DNA of 64,000 nt from CAVZYN01 sp963779515 (lineage in GTDB: Bacteria > Pseudomonadota > Alphaproteobacteria > Rhizobiales > Hyphomicrobiaceae), in the NCBI GenBank assembly GCA_963779515.1, contig CAVZYN010000018.1:62001-126000 (forward strand), written 5' to 3'. Every line of letters begins with the position of its first letter. Position 1 is the stretch's first letter. The translations under genes were made by a program, and so were the position numbers. Below the pieces are notes generated by a model. The model did not search any database, was not told where the DNA came from, and saw nothing but the letters and a program-made list of their open reading frames with translations. Positions 17,794 through 27,078 of this stretch are shown here, piece by piece.

Positions 17794-19026
17794 ATGAGAC
17801 GCGTCGTCGTCACTGGCATGGGTATCGTGTCCTCCATTGGGAACACGACGCAGGAGGTCACGGCCTCCCTGCGCGAAGCCAAATCCGGCATCACCCGCGC
17901 CGAAAAGTACGCTGAACTCGGCTTCAAATGCCAGGTTCATGGCGCACCCAGCTTCGACTGGGCGCCGATGGTTCCACGGAAACCCAAGCGCTTCATGGAA
18001 TCGGGCGTCGCTTGGAATTACATCGCCATGGATCAGGCGATCCGCGACGCGGGCCTTGAACCGAATGACGTCGTCAACGAGCGCACCGGCATCATCGTCG
18101 GCTCCGGCGGTCCCTCGACGCTCGCGATCGTCGCCGCCGCCGACACCACGCGCCAATCTGGCGGCCCGAAGAAAATCGGCCCCTTCGAAGTGCCAAAGGC
18201 CATGTGCTCCGGCCCCTCCGCTGTGCTCGCGACCGCGTTCCAGATCAAGGGTGTGAACTATTCGATCTCGTCCGCCTGCGCGACGAGCGCCCACTGCATC
18301 GGCAACGCCGCCGAGATGATCCAATGGGGCAAGCAGGATGTGATGTTCGCTGGCGGCTGCGAAGAACTCGAATGGTCGCTGTCGGCGCTGTTCGACGCCA
18401 TGGGCGCGATGTCGTCGAAGTACAATGATCGCCCGGCAACCGCGAGCCGCGCCTACGACAAAAACCGCGACGGCTTCGTCATCGCCGGCGGCGCCGGCGT
18501 CGTGGTGCTCGAGGAATTCGAACGCGCGAAAGCACGCGGCGCCAAAATCTACGGCGAGATCGCAGGCTACGGCGCAACCTCCGATGGCTTCGACATGGTG
18601 GCACCCTCCGGCGAAGGCGCGGCACGCTGCATGCGCATGGCCATGAAGGGCTTCGACGGCAAGGCCGCGCCCCCGGTCGACTACATCAACCCGCATGGCA
18701 CCGGCACACCCGTTGGCGACGAGCGCGAGATCCAAGCCATTCGCGAGGTGTTCGGATCAAAAGCCCCGCCGATCTCCTCGACCAAGTCGCTCACCGGGCA
18801 TTCGCTCGGCGCGATCGGCGTGCAGGAGGCGATCTTCTCACTACTGATGATGAACAACGGCTTTGTCGCGGAAAGCGCCAATATTGAAGAACTTGATCCC
18901 GCGTTCGCCGATATGCCGATCGTGAGACGGCGCATCGACAATGCCGCCCTTAACTGTGTCATGTCGAACAGCTTCGGCTTCGGCGGCACAAATGCGACTT
19001 TACTGTTCAAGCGCTACAACGCGTGA
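17794..19026 (+). CDS. fabB: 3-oxoacyl-ACP synthase I FabB
   Basis: FabB is the KAS I condensing enzyme that elongates the unsaturated intermediate made by FabA. The 410-residue protein has active-site Cys162 in SSACATSAHC, a histidine in NPHGTGTPVGD, and STKSLTGHSLGA carrying the conserved Lys and second His. The C-terminus NSFGFGGTNATLLF is typical. AAGAGGAAA precedes ATG 17794, which is 49 bp after the fabA stop, so they form one operon. Confidence 0.97.
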   Translation: MRRVVVTGMGIVSSIGNTTQEVTASLREAKSGITRAEKYAELGFKCQVHGAPSFDWAPMVPRKPKRFMESGVAWNYIAMDQAIRDAGLEPNDVVNERTGIIVGSGGPSTLAIVAAADTTRQSGGPKKIGPFEVPKAMCSGPSAVLATAFQIKGVNYSISSACATSAHCIGNAAEMIQWGKQDVMFAGGCEELEWSLSALFDAMGAMSSKYNDRPATASRAYDKNRDGFVIAGGAGVVVLEEFERAKARGAKIYGEIAGYGATSDGFDMVAPSGEGAARCMRMAMKGFDGKAAPPVDYINPHGTGTPVGDEREIQAIREVFGSKAPPISSTKSLTGHSLGAIGVQEAIFSLLMMNNGFVAESANIEELDPAFADMPIVRRRIDNAALNCVMSNSFGFGGTNATLLFKRYNA

Positions 19027-19170
19027 ACAGGGGTAACCGCCCCTGCGACAGGACATGTAAGGTCTTGATCCCAGATGGGCGAGCAGCAAAGAGACAAGGC
19101 CTTTTGGCCTCATAGTGAACCCTTGGCCTGGGCGTCCGTCGGACGCCTGGAGCGGAAGCGGAAGAGACGG

Positions 19171-20031
19171 ATGACAAAGACCGATATTGCAACGCCGGGC
19201 CCATTGATGGCTGGCAAACGCGGCTTGATCATGGGCGTCGCCAACGAGCGCTCGATCGCCTGGGGCATTGCGCGCGTCCTCGCCGGTCAAGGCGCCAAGC
19301 TCGCCTTTACGTATCAAGGCGACGCATTTGGCCGTCGCGCCATCCCGCTCGCTGAATCCGTCAAATCCGAAATCATCGAGCCCTGCGACGTCACCGATCT
19401 CGCCAGCGTCGACGCCGTCTTCGACAAGATCGACAAGGCCTGGGGCGGCCTCGATTTCGTCGTCCACGCGCTGGCGTTCTCCGATCGCAAGGAACTCGGC
19501 GGCCGCTATTCCGATACGACGCGCGAGAACTTCGTCAACTCCATGGTGATCTCGTGCTTCTCCTTCACCGAGATCGCCAAGCGCGCAGCCCCCTTGATGA
19601 AAGACGGCGGCTCATTGCTGACGCTGTCCTACGGCGGCTCGACCCGCGTCGTGCCGTCCTACAACGTCATGGGCGTCGCCAAGGCAGCACTTGAGGCATC
19701 GGTCCGATATCTCGCCGCCGACCTCGGCCCGCAAGGCATCCGCGTCAATGCGCTCTCGGCTGGCCCGATGCGCACGCTCGCTGGTGCGGCGATCTCGGAC
19801 GCACGCGTGATCTTCAATTACCAGCATGCCAACTCGCCGCTGCGCCGCACCCCGCACCTCGATGAGGTTGGTGGCTCGGCGCTGTACCTGCTGTCCGACA
19901 TGTCGGGCGCGGTGACGGGCGAAACGCATTTCGTCGACTGCGGCTACAATGTCCTCTCGATGCCGACGCTCGACGCGCTCAAGTCGCAGGAAGCCGTCAT
20001 CGCCGCCGGCAAGGCCGACGCCGCGGAGTAA
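19171..20031 (+). CDS. fabI: Enoyl-ACP reductase FabI
   Basis: FabI performs the NADH-dependent last reduction of each fatty acid elongation cycle. The 286-residue SDR-like protein has the atypical FabI cofactor motif GVANERSIAWGIA and catalytic residues Tyr154, Tyr164 and Lys171 (SYNVMGVAKAAL), matching the Y-x9-Y-x6-K spacing. ATG 19171 follows GGAAGAGACGG. The 144 bp gap after fabB leaves room for its own promoter. It is the usual biocide-target isozyme, and no resistance-type change was examined. Confidence 0.96.
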   Translation: MTKTDIATPGPLMAGKRGLIMGVANERSIAWGIARVLAGQGAKLAFTYQGDAFGRRAIPLAESVKSEIIEPCDVTDLASVDAVFDKIDKAWGGLDFVVHALAFSDRKELGGRYSDTTRENFVNSMVISCFSFTEIAKRAAPLMKDGGSLLTLSYGGSTRVVPSYNVMGVAKAALEASVRYLAADLGPQGIRVNALSAGPMRTLAGAAISDARVIFNYQHANSPLRRTPHLDEVGGSALYLLSDMSGAVTGETHFVDCGYNVLSMPTLDALKSQEAVIAAGKADAAE

Positions 20032-20098
20032 CACGGTGTTCCGGCGTAATGTCCAAGAAGCCATTGCCGGGGCTTCGTGGTCGTGGCATCGCTAGATC

Positions 20099-20941
20099 AT
20101 GATCGGCGTCTTCGATTCAGGACACGGTGGCTTGACGGTGATGCGCGCGCTGGTGGCGCGGTTCCCGAATGCTGGCTTCGTCTATCTCGGCGATCACGCC
20201 AACGTCCCTTACGGCAACCGCCCCTCCGAGGAAATCGTGGCGCTGACCCGCGCCGGCGTCGAGGCGCTGTTCAAGCGCGGCTGCCGCCTCGTCCTGCTCG
20301 GCTGCAACACCGCGACTTGCGTCGCAGCCCGCACGTTGCAGCGCGACTGGTTGCCCGCGAGCGGCTGGAAAGGCCACAACATCCTCGGCATCGTCGCGCC
20401 GACCGTCGAGGCCGCGACCCAGACGCCGTGGGCCGTGACCGCGCCGCAGTATCCGCAAAAGTACAACACCGACCTCATCGCCGTGTTCGGCACCACGCGC
20501 ACGATCACATCCTATGCCTATCCGGAAGAAATCAAGAAGCGCTGTCCGAAAGTCACTGTGGTTCAGCAGATCTGCGCCGATCTCGCCGGCGCCATCGAAG
20601 ACGCGCGTCCCGAAGCCGAACTCGACACCCTGGTGAAGGCCGGCGTCGACGGCCTGATGGCGCAAACCGGCGGTCATCCGCCGCATCGCGCGATACTCGG
20701 TTGCACGCACTTCCCTTTGGTCGAGCACTTGTTCCGCCGCCACCTGCCGCCGTTCACGCGCATGCTGCCGCAGCCCGACGTCGTCGCCGACAGTCTCGAA
20801 GATTATTTTCAACGCCACGCCCACTACCTGACGGCGTCGAACGCAGCGCCCATTCTTCTCACTACCGCCGATCCCGGCCACGTCAGCCGCGTCGCCCGCA
20901 TCTTCTGGCCCGAGGCCCCGGCCTTCACGCACCTCGGCTGA
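20099..20941 (+). CDS. murI: Glutamate racemase
   Basis: It makes D-glutamate for peptidoglycan by a two-cysteine racemisation. The 280-residue protein contains FDSGHGGLTVM, Cys69 in LGCNTATCVAAR and Cys202 in ILGCTHFPLV, the two catalytic cysteines, plus PYGNR. It follows fabI by 67 bp in the same direction. Some residues differ from the Enterobacteriaceae type, but all key sites are intact. Confidence 0.93.
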   Translation: MIGVFDSGHGGLTVMRALVARFPNAGFVYLGDHANVPYGNRPSEEIVALTRAGVEALFKRGCRLVLLGCNTATCVAARTLQRDWLPASGWKGHNILGIVAPTVEAATQTPWAVTAPQYPQKYNTDLIAVFGTTRTITSYAYPEEIKKRCPKVTVVQQICADLAGAIEDARPEAELDTLVKAGVDGLMAQTGGHPPHRAILGCTHFPLVEHLFRRHLPPFTRMLPQPDVVADSLEDYFQRHAHYLTASNAAPILLTTADPGHVSRVARIFWPEAPAFTHLG

Positions 20942-21115
20942 ATCGTGCGTCTCCCGGCGTCCTGCAGGTGTTCGGCCCGCTTATCGAGACTGCCGTCCTT
21001 TGGCCACAGCACCCTAGGCACAGCCGCCCGGCTGGTGTAGAAGGCGGCAAATTGCTGCCGCTGGGCCCGCATAAGCGGCCGATCGGACCAATCCCGAAAA
21101 CGCACTGGAATAGCT

Positions 21116-21523
21116 ATGAGCTCCGCCCTCCCTTCCGTCCTGCTCGTTGTTCACCTGATGATCGCGGCCGCCCTCGTCGGCATCGTTCTGATGCAGCGGT
21201 CCGAAGGCGGAGCGCTCGGCATTGGCGGTGGCGGCGGCTTCATGTCGGGCCGCGGCACCGCAAACCTCTTGACGCGTGCGACCGCGTGGCTTGCCGCGGC
21301 GTTCTTTGCCACCAGCCTGCTGCTGTCGGTCCTCGCCTCGCAGGTCAATCGCGGTGGCTCCGTGTTCGACGCGCCGGCCGCAACGCCTGCCCCCGCCGGT
21401 TCGGCAGCTCCGGCCGCTCCTGGCACCGCACCCGCCGACGGCCAGCCCGCGCGCGGCGGCATCCTCGACAAGCTGCAGACCGCGCCCGGCGCCCCCGCAC
21501 CCCGCGTGCCCCAGTCGCAATAG
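21116..21523 (+). CDS. secG: Preprotein translocase subunit SecG
   Basis: SecG is the small SecYEG subunit that assists protein export at the inner membrane. The 135-residue protein has two helices (residues ~5-25 and ~55-77) around the conserved LMQRSEGGALGIGGGGGFMS loop. The C-terminal Ala/Pro-rich tail is longer than in enterobacteria but normal for this order. The usual upstream neighbour tpiA is absent; murI lies there instead, 174 bp away. Confidence 0.94.
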   Translation: MSSALPSVLLVVHLMIAAALVGIVLMQRSEGGALGIGGGGGFMSGRGTANLLTRATAWLAAAFFATSLLLSVLASQVNRGGSVFDAPAATPAPAGSAAPAAPGTAPADGQPARGGILDKLQTAPGAPAPRVPQSQ

Positions 21524-21530
21524 CGAGCAC

Positions 21531-23162
21531 TCACCGCACGCCGCCAAAGCTCGCCGCCGACGCGATTCGCCAGGCGTCGCGAAACCGCGGATCATCCGTG
21601 CCGCTGATCAGCTCGCCCGGCGCCAGCGGCGGATAAAGCTCATCGAACCGCAGCACGCGATCCGCCGCTACCCGCTTCTTGAGGTGATACGGCATGATTT
21701 GGCTCGGATGCGATAGCCCCGCCGCCGCGACCAGCTCGGCCAGCGATTTCATCGTCGCGCCATGATAGTTCGCGACCCGCGCGGCCTTGTCCGGCACTAC
21801 AAGTGCGCGCTGGCGGCTCTTGTCCTGCGTCGCAACGCCCGTCGGGCAGCGATCCGTATGACAGCTCTGCGATTGAATGCACCCGACCGCGAACATGAAG
21901 CCGCGCGCCGAATTGCACCAATCCGCCCCGAGCGCCAGCGCGCGTGCGATGTCGAACGCCGAGATGATCTTGCCGCTCGCCCCGATCCGGATCCGGTCGC
22001 GCAATCCCGACCCCACCAGCGCGTTGTGCACGAACGAGAGCCCGTCGCGCAGCGGCATGCCGACATGATCCGTGAATTCGAGCGGCGCCGCACCCGTGCC
22101 GCCTTCCTTGCCGTCGACGACGATGAAATCCGGCGTCAGCCCCGACTCGAGCATCGCCTTGCAGATCCCGAGAAACTCCCACGGCTGCCCGACGCAGAGC
22201 TTGAACCCCACCGGCCGCCCGCCGCTCATCTCCCGCAGCATCGCCAGAAATTCAAGCATCTCGATGGGGTTTTCGAACGCCGAATGGCTCGACGGCGAGA
22301 CGCAGTCGACGCCCATCGGCACCCCGCGCGTGATCGAAATCTCCTTCGAAACTTTCGCCGCCGGCAACACGCCGCCATGCCCGGGCTTCGCTCCCTGCGA
22401 GAGTTTCAGTTCGATCATCTTGATCTGCGGGCTCGCCACCGTCTCCTCGAAACGCGCGGCTGAAAACGTGCCATCGTCATTGCGGCAGCTGAAATAACCG
22501 GAGCCGATTTCCCAAATCAGATCGCCGCCCTCTTCGCGATGATAGGGCGAGACTCCACCCTCGCCCGTGTCGTGCGCGAACCCGCCGGCTTTCGCGCCCT
22601 TGTTGAGAGCGCGGATCGCATGCGCCGACAGCGACCCGAAACTCATCGCCGAAATGTTGAACAGCGACGCTGAGTAAGGCTGCGTGCAGCCCGGTCCGCC
22701 GATCGCCAACCTGAACGGCTCCTTCGCCACGGGCTTCGGTTGGATCGAATGCTCGATCCATTCGAAATCGCGCGCGTACGTGTCGAACTGCGTGCCGAAC
22801 GGCCGTTTGTCGAGTTCACCCTTGGCGCGCTGATAGACGAGCGCGCGCTGCTCGCGATTGAACGGCGTGCCGTCTTGATCGCTCTCGAACAGATACTGCC
22901 TCAGTTCCGGCCGCACCGCCTCGAACAGAAATCTGAAGTGACCCGCGATCGGGTAGTTCCGTAAAATCGCGTGCCGCGTTTGTGTGGCGTCGCGCCACCC
23001 GAGCATGGCGAGCGCGCCCGAGATCAGCAGCGGGATCGACAGCTCTTCCCTGAGATGCGGCCGCCGCCAGATCACGGCCGCCAGTAGCAGCGTCGCCATG
23101 ACGAAAATCGTCCACGTGATGAAGCGTGGCGACACGGCGGCGCGCAACGGGCCCATGGGCAT
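21531..23162 (-). CDS. FMN-binding glutamate synthase-like protein, membrane anchored
   Basis: The 543-residue protein carries two N-terminal membrane helices (about residues 12-30 and 40-55) followed by a glutamate synthase FMN/Fe-S domain. Signatures are AMSFGSLSAHAIRALNKGA, VVDGKEGGTGAAP and the cysteine cluster CIQSQSCHTDRCPTG for a 3Fe-4S centre. The glutaminase domain of true GltB is missing, so glutamine-dependent synthesis would need a partner; the standalone family's reaction is uncertain. It is transcribed convergently with secG (8 bp between ends). Confidence 0.88.
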   Translation of the reverse strand: MPMGPLRAAVSPRFITWTIFVMATLLLAAVIWRRPHLREELSIPLLISGALAMLGWRDATQTRHAILRNYPIAGHFRFLFEAVRPELRQYLFESDQDGTPFNREQRALVYQRAKGELDKRPFGTQFDTYARDFEWIEHSIQPKPVAKEPFRLAIGGPGCTQPYSASLFNISAMSFGSLSAHAIRALNKGAKAGGFAHDTGEGGVSPYHREEGGDLIWEIGSGYFSCRNDDGTFSAARFEETVASPQIKMIELKLSQGAKPGHGGVLPAAKVSKEISITRGVPMGVDCVSPSSHSAFENPIEMLEFLAMLREMSGGRPVGFKLCVGQPWEFLGICKAMLESGLTPDFIVVDGKEGGTGAAPLEFTDHVGMPLRDGLSFVHNALVGSGLRDRIRIGASGKIISAFDIARALALGADWCNSARGFMFAVGCIQSQSCHTDRCPTGVATQDKSRQRALVVPDKAARVANYHGATMKSLAELVAAAGLSHPSQIMPYHLKKRVAADRVLRFDELYPPLAPGELISGTDDPRFRDAWRIASAASFGGVR

Positions 23163-23303
23163 CCCTCGGAGTTCAGCCCACGAACTCTAGCGCCTCGCCG
23201 CGGCCTGTCGAGATGCACCACTGTCTCTTTTCGCCCGCACTTCCGATGATTGACACAGAGGTAATTGTCGTGCATTGTAATACAGCATAGCAAAGGCCTC
23301 CTG

Positions 23304-23561
23304 ATGCCGACAATCACCATTCGCCTGGACAATGAGACCGACGCGCGGCTGAAGCGCCGATTGCAGCGCAGTGGCGAATCCTTGTCGGAGTTCGTGCGGG
23401 CGGCCGTCGTCAACCAGCTCGCGTCAGGCCCCGCGCTTGAAACGCCGTATGACGCTTGGACGCGGCTTGTTGCGGATTGCGCCGGGAGCGGCGACACGGA
23501 CCGCTCAGTGACTTACAAGGCGCGGATCAAGGAAAAGCTGCGTGCGAAACATCGTCGTTGA
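23304..23561 (+). CDS. Ribbon-helix-helix antitoxin
   Basis: This 85-residue RHH protein begins MPTITIRLDNETDARLKRRL and then SGESLSEFVRAAV, the usual N-terminal strand plus two helices for operator binding. The C-terminal part should wrap the PIN toxin encoded next. The toxin start overlaps its 3' end by 20 bp. A TGTA-A-TACA inverted repeat lies at 23276-23284, 20 bp upstream, and may be its operator. Confidence 0.82.
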   Translation: MPTITIRLDNETDARLKRRLQRSGESLSEFVRAAVVNQLASGPALETPYDAWTRLVADCAGSGDTDRSVTYKARIKEKLRAKHRR

Positions 23562-23967
23562 TGCGGGCCCGATGATCGCACTGTTCGACCGGGACGACAC
23601 CCACCATGAGCAGGCGGGCGAGTTCCTGCGTCGCGCTGGCGAGTGCCGTCTGATCACCACCTCGCTGGTCATTGGGGAGGTCGCGGCCATGCTGGCCGAT
23701 ATGCCGCCCAGCTTGTTCCGATTCTTGGATTGGCTTACGACCGCGGTCGAGGTCAATGACGCACTGCGGGAAGATTTGCCTCGAATGATCGAAATCATGA
23801 AGAAATATAGCGACTTGCCTGCCGATCTCGCCGACGTGTCGCTCGTCGCTTTGTGCGAGCGGCGAGGGGTAAGCACGGTTGCCTCGATCGACTCGGACTT
23901 CGATGTTTACCGGCTCCCCAAGGGCCGGAAATTCGAGAACGCCTTCTTCAGTCCCGATAGCGTTTGA
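23542..23967 (+). CDS. PIN-domain toxin
   Basis: This 141-residue PIN domain ribonuclease of the VapC type shows acidic metal ligands in VVDAGPMIALFDRDD near the N-terminus, a glutamate in VIGEVAAML and a C-terminal aspartate pair in TVASIDSDFDVY. The start is GTG 23542 inside the antitoxin gene. RNA cleavage when freed from its antitoxin is the family's activity; the target is unknown. Confidence 0.84.
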   Translation: MRNIVVDAGPMIALFDRDDTHHEQAGEFLRRAGECRLITTSLVIGEVAAMLADMPPSLFRFLDWLTTAVEVNDALREDLPRMIEIMKKYSDLPADLADVSLVALCERRGVSTVASIDSDFDVYRLPKGRKFENAFFSPDSV

Positions 23968-23986
23968 CCCGCTGTTCTCGCACCGC

Positions 23987-24238
23987 TCAGCCCCACAGAT
24001 CGTGATTGGCGTGTTTTCGCGGCAGATCCAGGAAGTCGCGATTGCCCTCGCCCCAGGCGTCGGCGGAGCTGAGGCCGATGTCCTTGAGCATCCTGTCATC
24101 GAGCGCGAGAAGGTCCCGGCGCTGCCGCCAGACTGCGAATGCAACAGAAATCAGGTGATACAACGCGCCGCCGCGCCGCAGCAGAGTCGCGCAGGCAGCC
24201 GCGCCCGGAAGGTCCCGGATCGTGTCGATGAGGGTCAT
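23987..24238 (-). CDS. DUF1127 domain protein
   Basis: This 83-residue protein ends in a DUF1127 helix-turn module (RRDLLALDDRMLKDIGLSSA, then DAWGEGNRDF). Short arginine-rich DUF1127 proteins in alphaproteobacteria act in RNA metabolism and nutrient regulation, and this longer form is often divergent from a LysR gene, as here. It converges on the PIN toxin gene. Confidence 0.85.
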   Translation of the reverse strand: MTLIDTIRDLPGAAACATLLRRGGALYHLISVAFAVWRQRRDLLALDDRMLKDIGLSSADAWGEGNRDFLDLPRKHANHDLWG

Positions 24239-24290
24239 GGCGATAAGCCCTGGTGATAGAAAGTGATGCTTGAACCTACGTCGGAGTCTT

Positions 24291-24318
24291 GCATAACAAA
24301 ATCGAATATTTATTATGC
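24291..24318. promoter_or_regulatory. Inverted repeat in DUF1127/LysR divergent promoter
   Basis: GCATAA (24291-24296) and TTATGC (24313-24318) form a dyad across an AT-rich 28 bp block between the divergent DUF1127 and LysR starts. The AT-rich centre and position fit a LysR-type operator that could control both genes. Confidence 0.5.
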
Positions 24319-24356
24319 TTCACATAAAGATCCAGAAGGCGACGACGGAGACACCC

Positions 24357-26237
24357 ATGTTGCGCGACCTCGATCTCGGCCTGCTGCGCGCCTTCACTGC
24401 CGTGGTCGACACCGGCAGCGTCACTGCGGCCGCCCGCCTTCTCAATCGTACACAGGCCGCCGTGAGCCTGCAGATCAAGCGGCTCGAGGACCTGCTCGCA
24501 ACGCCGCTGTTTCGGCGTGAGCATCGCCGTCTGGAGCTGACCGCTTCCGGTGAACGCTTTCTCGCGAGCGCGCAGCGCATGGTCGCCCTCAACGACGAAG
24601 TCTGGGGCCAGATTACGACGCCGCATTTCGAGGGCGAGGTCCGCCTCGGCGTGCCGACCGACATCGTGCCGACCTACATCCCGCCGATTCTACGCCGCTT
24701 CAATCAGGCGTGGCCGCGGGTGCGCGTCACACTCGCGCTCGGCAATTCGCATGGGCTTCTGGAGAAGCTCGACACCGGCGCGCTCGATATCGCGCTCTCG
24801 ACCGACGTCGGCCCTGAACCAGGTTCCGAAATGTTGCGCGTCGATCGCCTCGTCTGGACCGGGTCTCCCGGTAGCCGCGCCCACGAATTGCAACCTTTGC
24901 CGTTGGCCGTCGGCGATCAGAGTTGCCGTTTCCGTCCAGTGGCGCTCGATGCACTCCGCAAAGCTGGGCGCGATTGGCGTCACGTCAGTGAAAGCTCGCA
25001 TCAGGTCGCCCAGAACGCGATCGTCGGTGCCGGAATCGCCGTCTCCGCCATGCTGCGCGATAGCGTCCCCGAAGAACTGTCGATCCTCGGCCCAAGCGAC
25101 GGCCTGCCGGAATTGCCTGAGTTCGCAATCAATCTCTATCTGCCGCGCCTCGGTGCCTCCGACATCGCGGCCGAACTCGCCCGCCACGTACGCGCCGAAT
25201 TCGTCGCCCGCTTCGGCGATGCGAAGCCCGTGCTGCAGATCGTGAAAAGCGACCGCGCCGCACGCAAGCCGAGGCCCGTCAGCAGCTCCCGCACCACGCC
25301 GCAAGATCCCAGCATGATCGCGCACCTGTTGGATCGCTGGCGCCGGCGCCACTGGACTCCGGATGCCGTGAAAATCGCGGCCTTCACCGGCCTCCGCCCG
25401 ATTGTCGTGATCACCGGTGGTGGCGACGGCATCGGCCGCGCGCTCGCGTTCCGTTTCGCCAGGGCCGGCCACGGCGTGCTGCTGATCGGCCGCCGCCCGG
25501 AGCCGCTCGCCGAAGCCGCTGCCGCGATCACCCGCGCGCATGGCGTCTCAGCGATGGCCCTGCCGCTCGACATCACCGCGCCCGATGCGCGCGCCGTCCT
25601 CGATCAGGCCCTCGCCGCCCACAACGCCTATTGCGACATCCTCATTAACAATGCCGGCATCGGCCTCGCGGGCGCCTTCCTCGACCGCACGGCGGGTGAG
25701 ACCGCGCAACTGCTTGCGCTCAATGTCGGCGCACTCACCACGCTCACGCACCACGTCTTGCCCGGCATGCAAACGCGTGGCCGTGGCGGCATCCTCAATA
25801 TTGCTTCCCTCGGTGGTGTCGTGCCGGGCCCCTATCAGGCCGCCTATTATGCGAGCAAAGCCTACGTGATCTCGCTCACCGAGGCCCTCGCGCACGAATC
25901 ACGCGGCCGCGGCGTGCGCATCGCGACCATCGCACCCGGGCCGGTCGCCACGGATTTCCACAGCCGCATGGCCGGCAAGTCCGCGCTCTACACGATCCTC
26001 CTGCCGTGGAATTCTCCTGTATCTGTCGCGGCTTCCGCCTATCGCGGCTTCTGGCTCGGCCGCACCGTCATCGTCCCCGGCGCCGTTCATACGGCATTGG
26101 GTTTTGGCATGCGATTAATCCCGCATAAGCTTCTTTTGCCCATCATTGGGGCGCTGCTCCGGCCACGGCGTTCGGTGGCCAGCAGACAGGAACCGGAGAC
26201 CAGAGGGAATGCTCGACGGGGAAGATCTGAAGTTTGA
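24357..26237 (+). CDS. LysR-type regulator fused in frame to an SDR
   Basis: One 626-residue open frame carries two complete proteins. Residues ~1-300 are a LysR regulator: HTH with SVTAAARLLNRTQAAVSLQI and an effector domain with VRLGVPTDIVPTYIPPILRR. After a ~30-residue Arg/Ser/Pro linker, residues ~340-600 form an SDR with ITGGGDGIGRALAFRFARAG, NNAGIGLAG and YYASKAYVISLTEA. A second start (ATG 25314, MIAHLLDRW) could begin a separate SDR, but no stop separates the halves and its ribosome-binding site is weak. It may be a true fusion, or two adjacent genes whose stop was lost by mutation or error. The start has GACGGAGA upstream. Confidence 0.75.
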   Translation: MLRDLDLGLLRAFTAVVDTGSVTAAARLLNRTQAAVSLQIKRLEDLLATPLFRREHRRLELTASGERFLASAQRMVALNDEVWGQITTPHFEGEVRLGVPTDIVPTYIPPILRRFNQAWPRVRVTLALGNSHGLLEKLDTGALDIALSTDVGPEPGSEMLRVDRLVWTGSPGSRAHELQPLPLAVGDQSCRFRPVALDALRKAGRDWRHVSESSHQVAQNAIVGAGIAVSAMLRDSVPEELSILGPSDGLPELPEFAINLYLPRLGASDIAAELARHVRAEFVARFGDAKPVLQIVKSDRAARKPRPVSSSRTTPQDPSMIAHLLDRWRRRHWTPDAVKIAAFTGLRPIVVITGGGDGIGRALAFRFARAGHGVLLIGRRPEPLAEAAAAITRAHGVSAMALPLDITAPDARAVLDQALAAHNAYCDILINNAGIGLAGAFLDRTAGETAQLLALNVGALTTLTHHVLPGMQTRGRGGILNIASLGGVVPGPYQAAYYASKAYVISLTEALAHESRGRGVRIATIAPGPVATDFHSRMAGKSALYTILLPWNSPVSVAASAYRGFWLGRTVIVPGAVHTALGFGMRLIPHKLLLPIIGALLRPRRSVASRQEPETRGNARRGRSEV

Positions 26238-27003
26238 GCGCGGAAGCGTTTTCGGCGGCACGCCGTCATGTGCCACGCGCGGAGAGACGAAGAAGCCCGT
26301 CATTGTCGTCCTGCATCAGGAACAGTCGACGCCGGGCCACATCGGCCAGTGGTTCACCCGCAACGGCCACACGCTCGACATTCGCCGCCCGCGTTTCGGC
26401 GATCCCCTGCCAGCCACACTTGAGCATCACTGTGGCGCCGTCATCTTCGGCGGTCCCATGAGTGCCAACGATCCCGACGACTACATCAAGATTGAAACCG
26501 ACTGGATCGGCGTTGCTCTGAAGGAGAAGAAGCCCTTCTTCGGCGTCTGCCTCGGCGCACAGATGCTCGCGCGCGTCCTCGGCGCGCGCGTGGCGCTGCA
26601 TCCCGAACGAGTGATCGAGGCCGGCTATTTTCCCATCGAGCCCACTGAAGCGGGGCGCGTGCTCGGCGACTGGCCCGAGAGATTCTACGAGTGGCACAAG
26701 GAAGGCTTCGACGTTCCGGCGAGCGCGACGCTGCTCGCCATGAGCGACGGCCCATTCCCCAACCAGGCCTTCGCCTACGGCCCCGCCATCGGCGTTCAAT
26801 TCCATCCCGAAATCACGCGCCTCCAGGTGCATCGCTGGACCGGCAACAATGCCGCGCGCCTGACGGAGCCGGGCGCCCAGCCCCAGCATGCCCATCTCGA
26901 CGGCCACCTGCGCTACGCCCCGCAAGTCCATCGCTGGCTCGACCAAACCCTCCGCCGCTGGGTCGGCGCCGACATCGCCGCTGACCCGAGTGGCGTCACT
27001 TAA
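26209..27003 (+). CDS. Class I glutamine amidotransferase
   Basis: This 264-residue standalone GATase1 domain of the GMP-synthase-like group hydrolyses glutamine or related gamma-glutamyl compounds. The nucleophile Cys114 is in FFGVCLGAQML, and His199/Glu201 are in QFHPEIT. ATG 26209 lies 29 bp inside the SDR 3' end, with CCAGAGGGA upstream, so it is translationally coupled. The acceptor domain is absent and the physiological substrate unknown. Confidence 0.86.
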   Translation: MLDGEDLKFERGSVFGGTPSCATRGETKKPVIVVLHQEQSTPGHIGQWFTRNGHTLDIRRPRFGDPLPATLEHHCGAVIFGGPMSANDPDDYIKIETDWIGVALKEKKPFFGVCLGAQMLARVLGARVALHPERVIEAGYFPIEPTEAGRVLGDWPERFYEWHKEGFDVPASATLLAMSDGPFPNQAFAYGPAIGVQFHPEITRLQVHRWTGNNAARLTEPGAQPQHAHLDGHLRYAPQVHRWLDQTLRRWVGADIAADPSGVT

Positions 27004-27078
27004 TTTTGATCGGACGAAATCCTCTCGTCCAAACCCGGTCCCGCGACTAGACTAAGTGTCGTGACGCCGGAGGATCCG

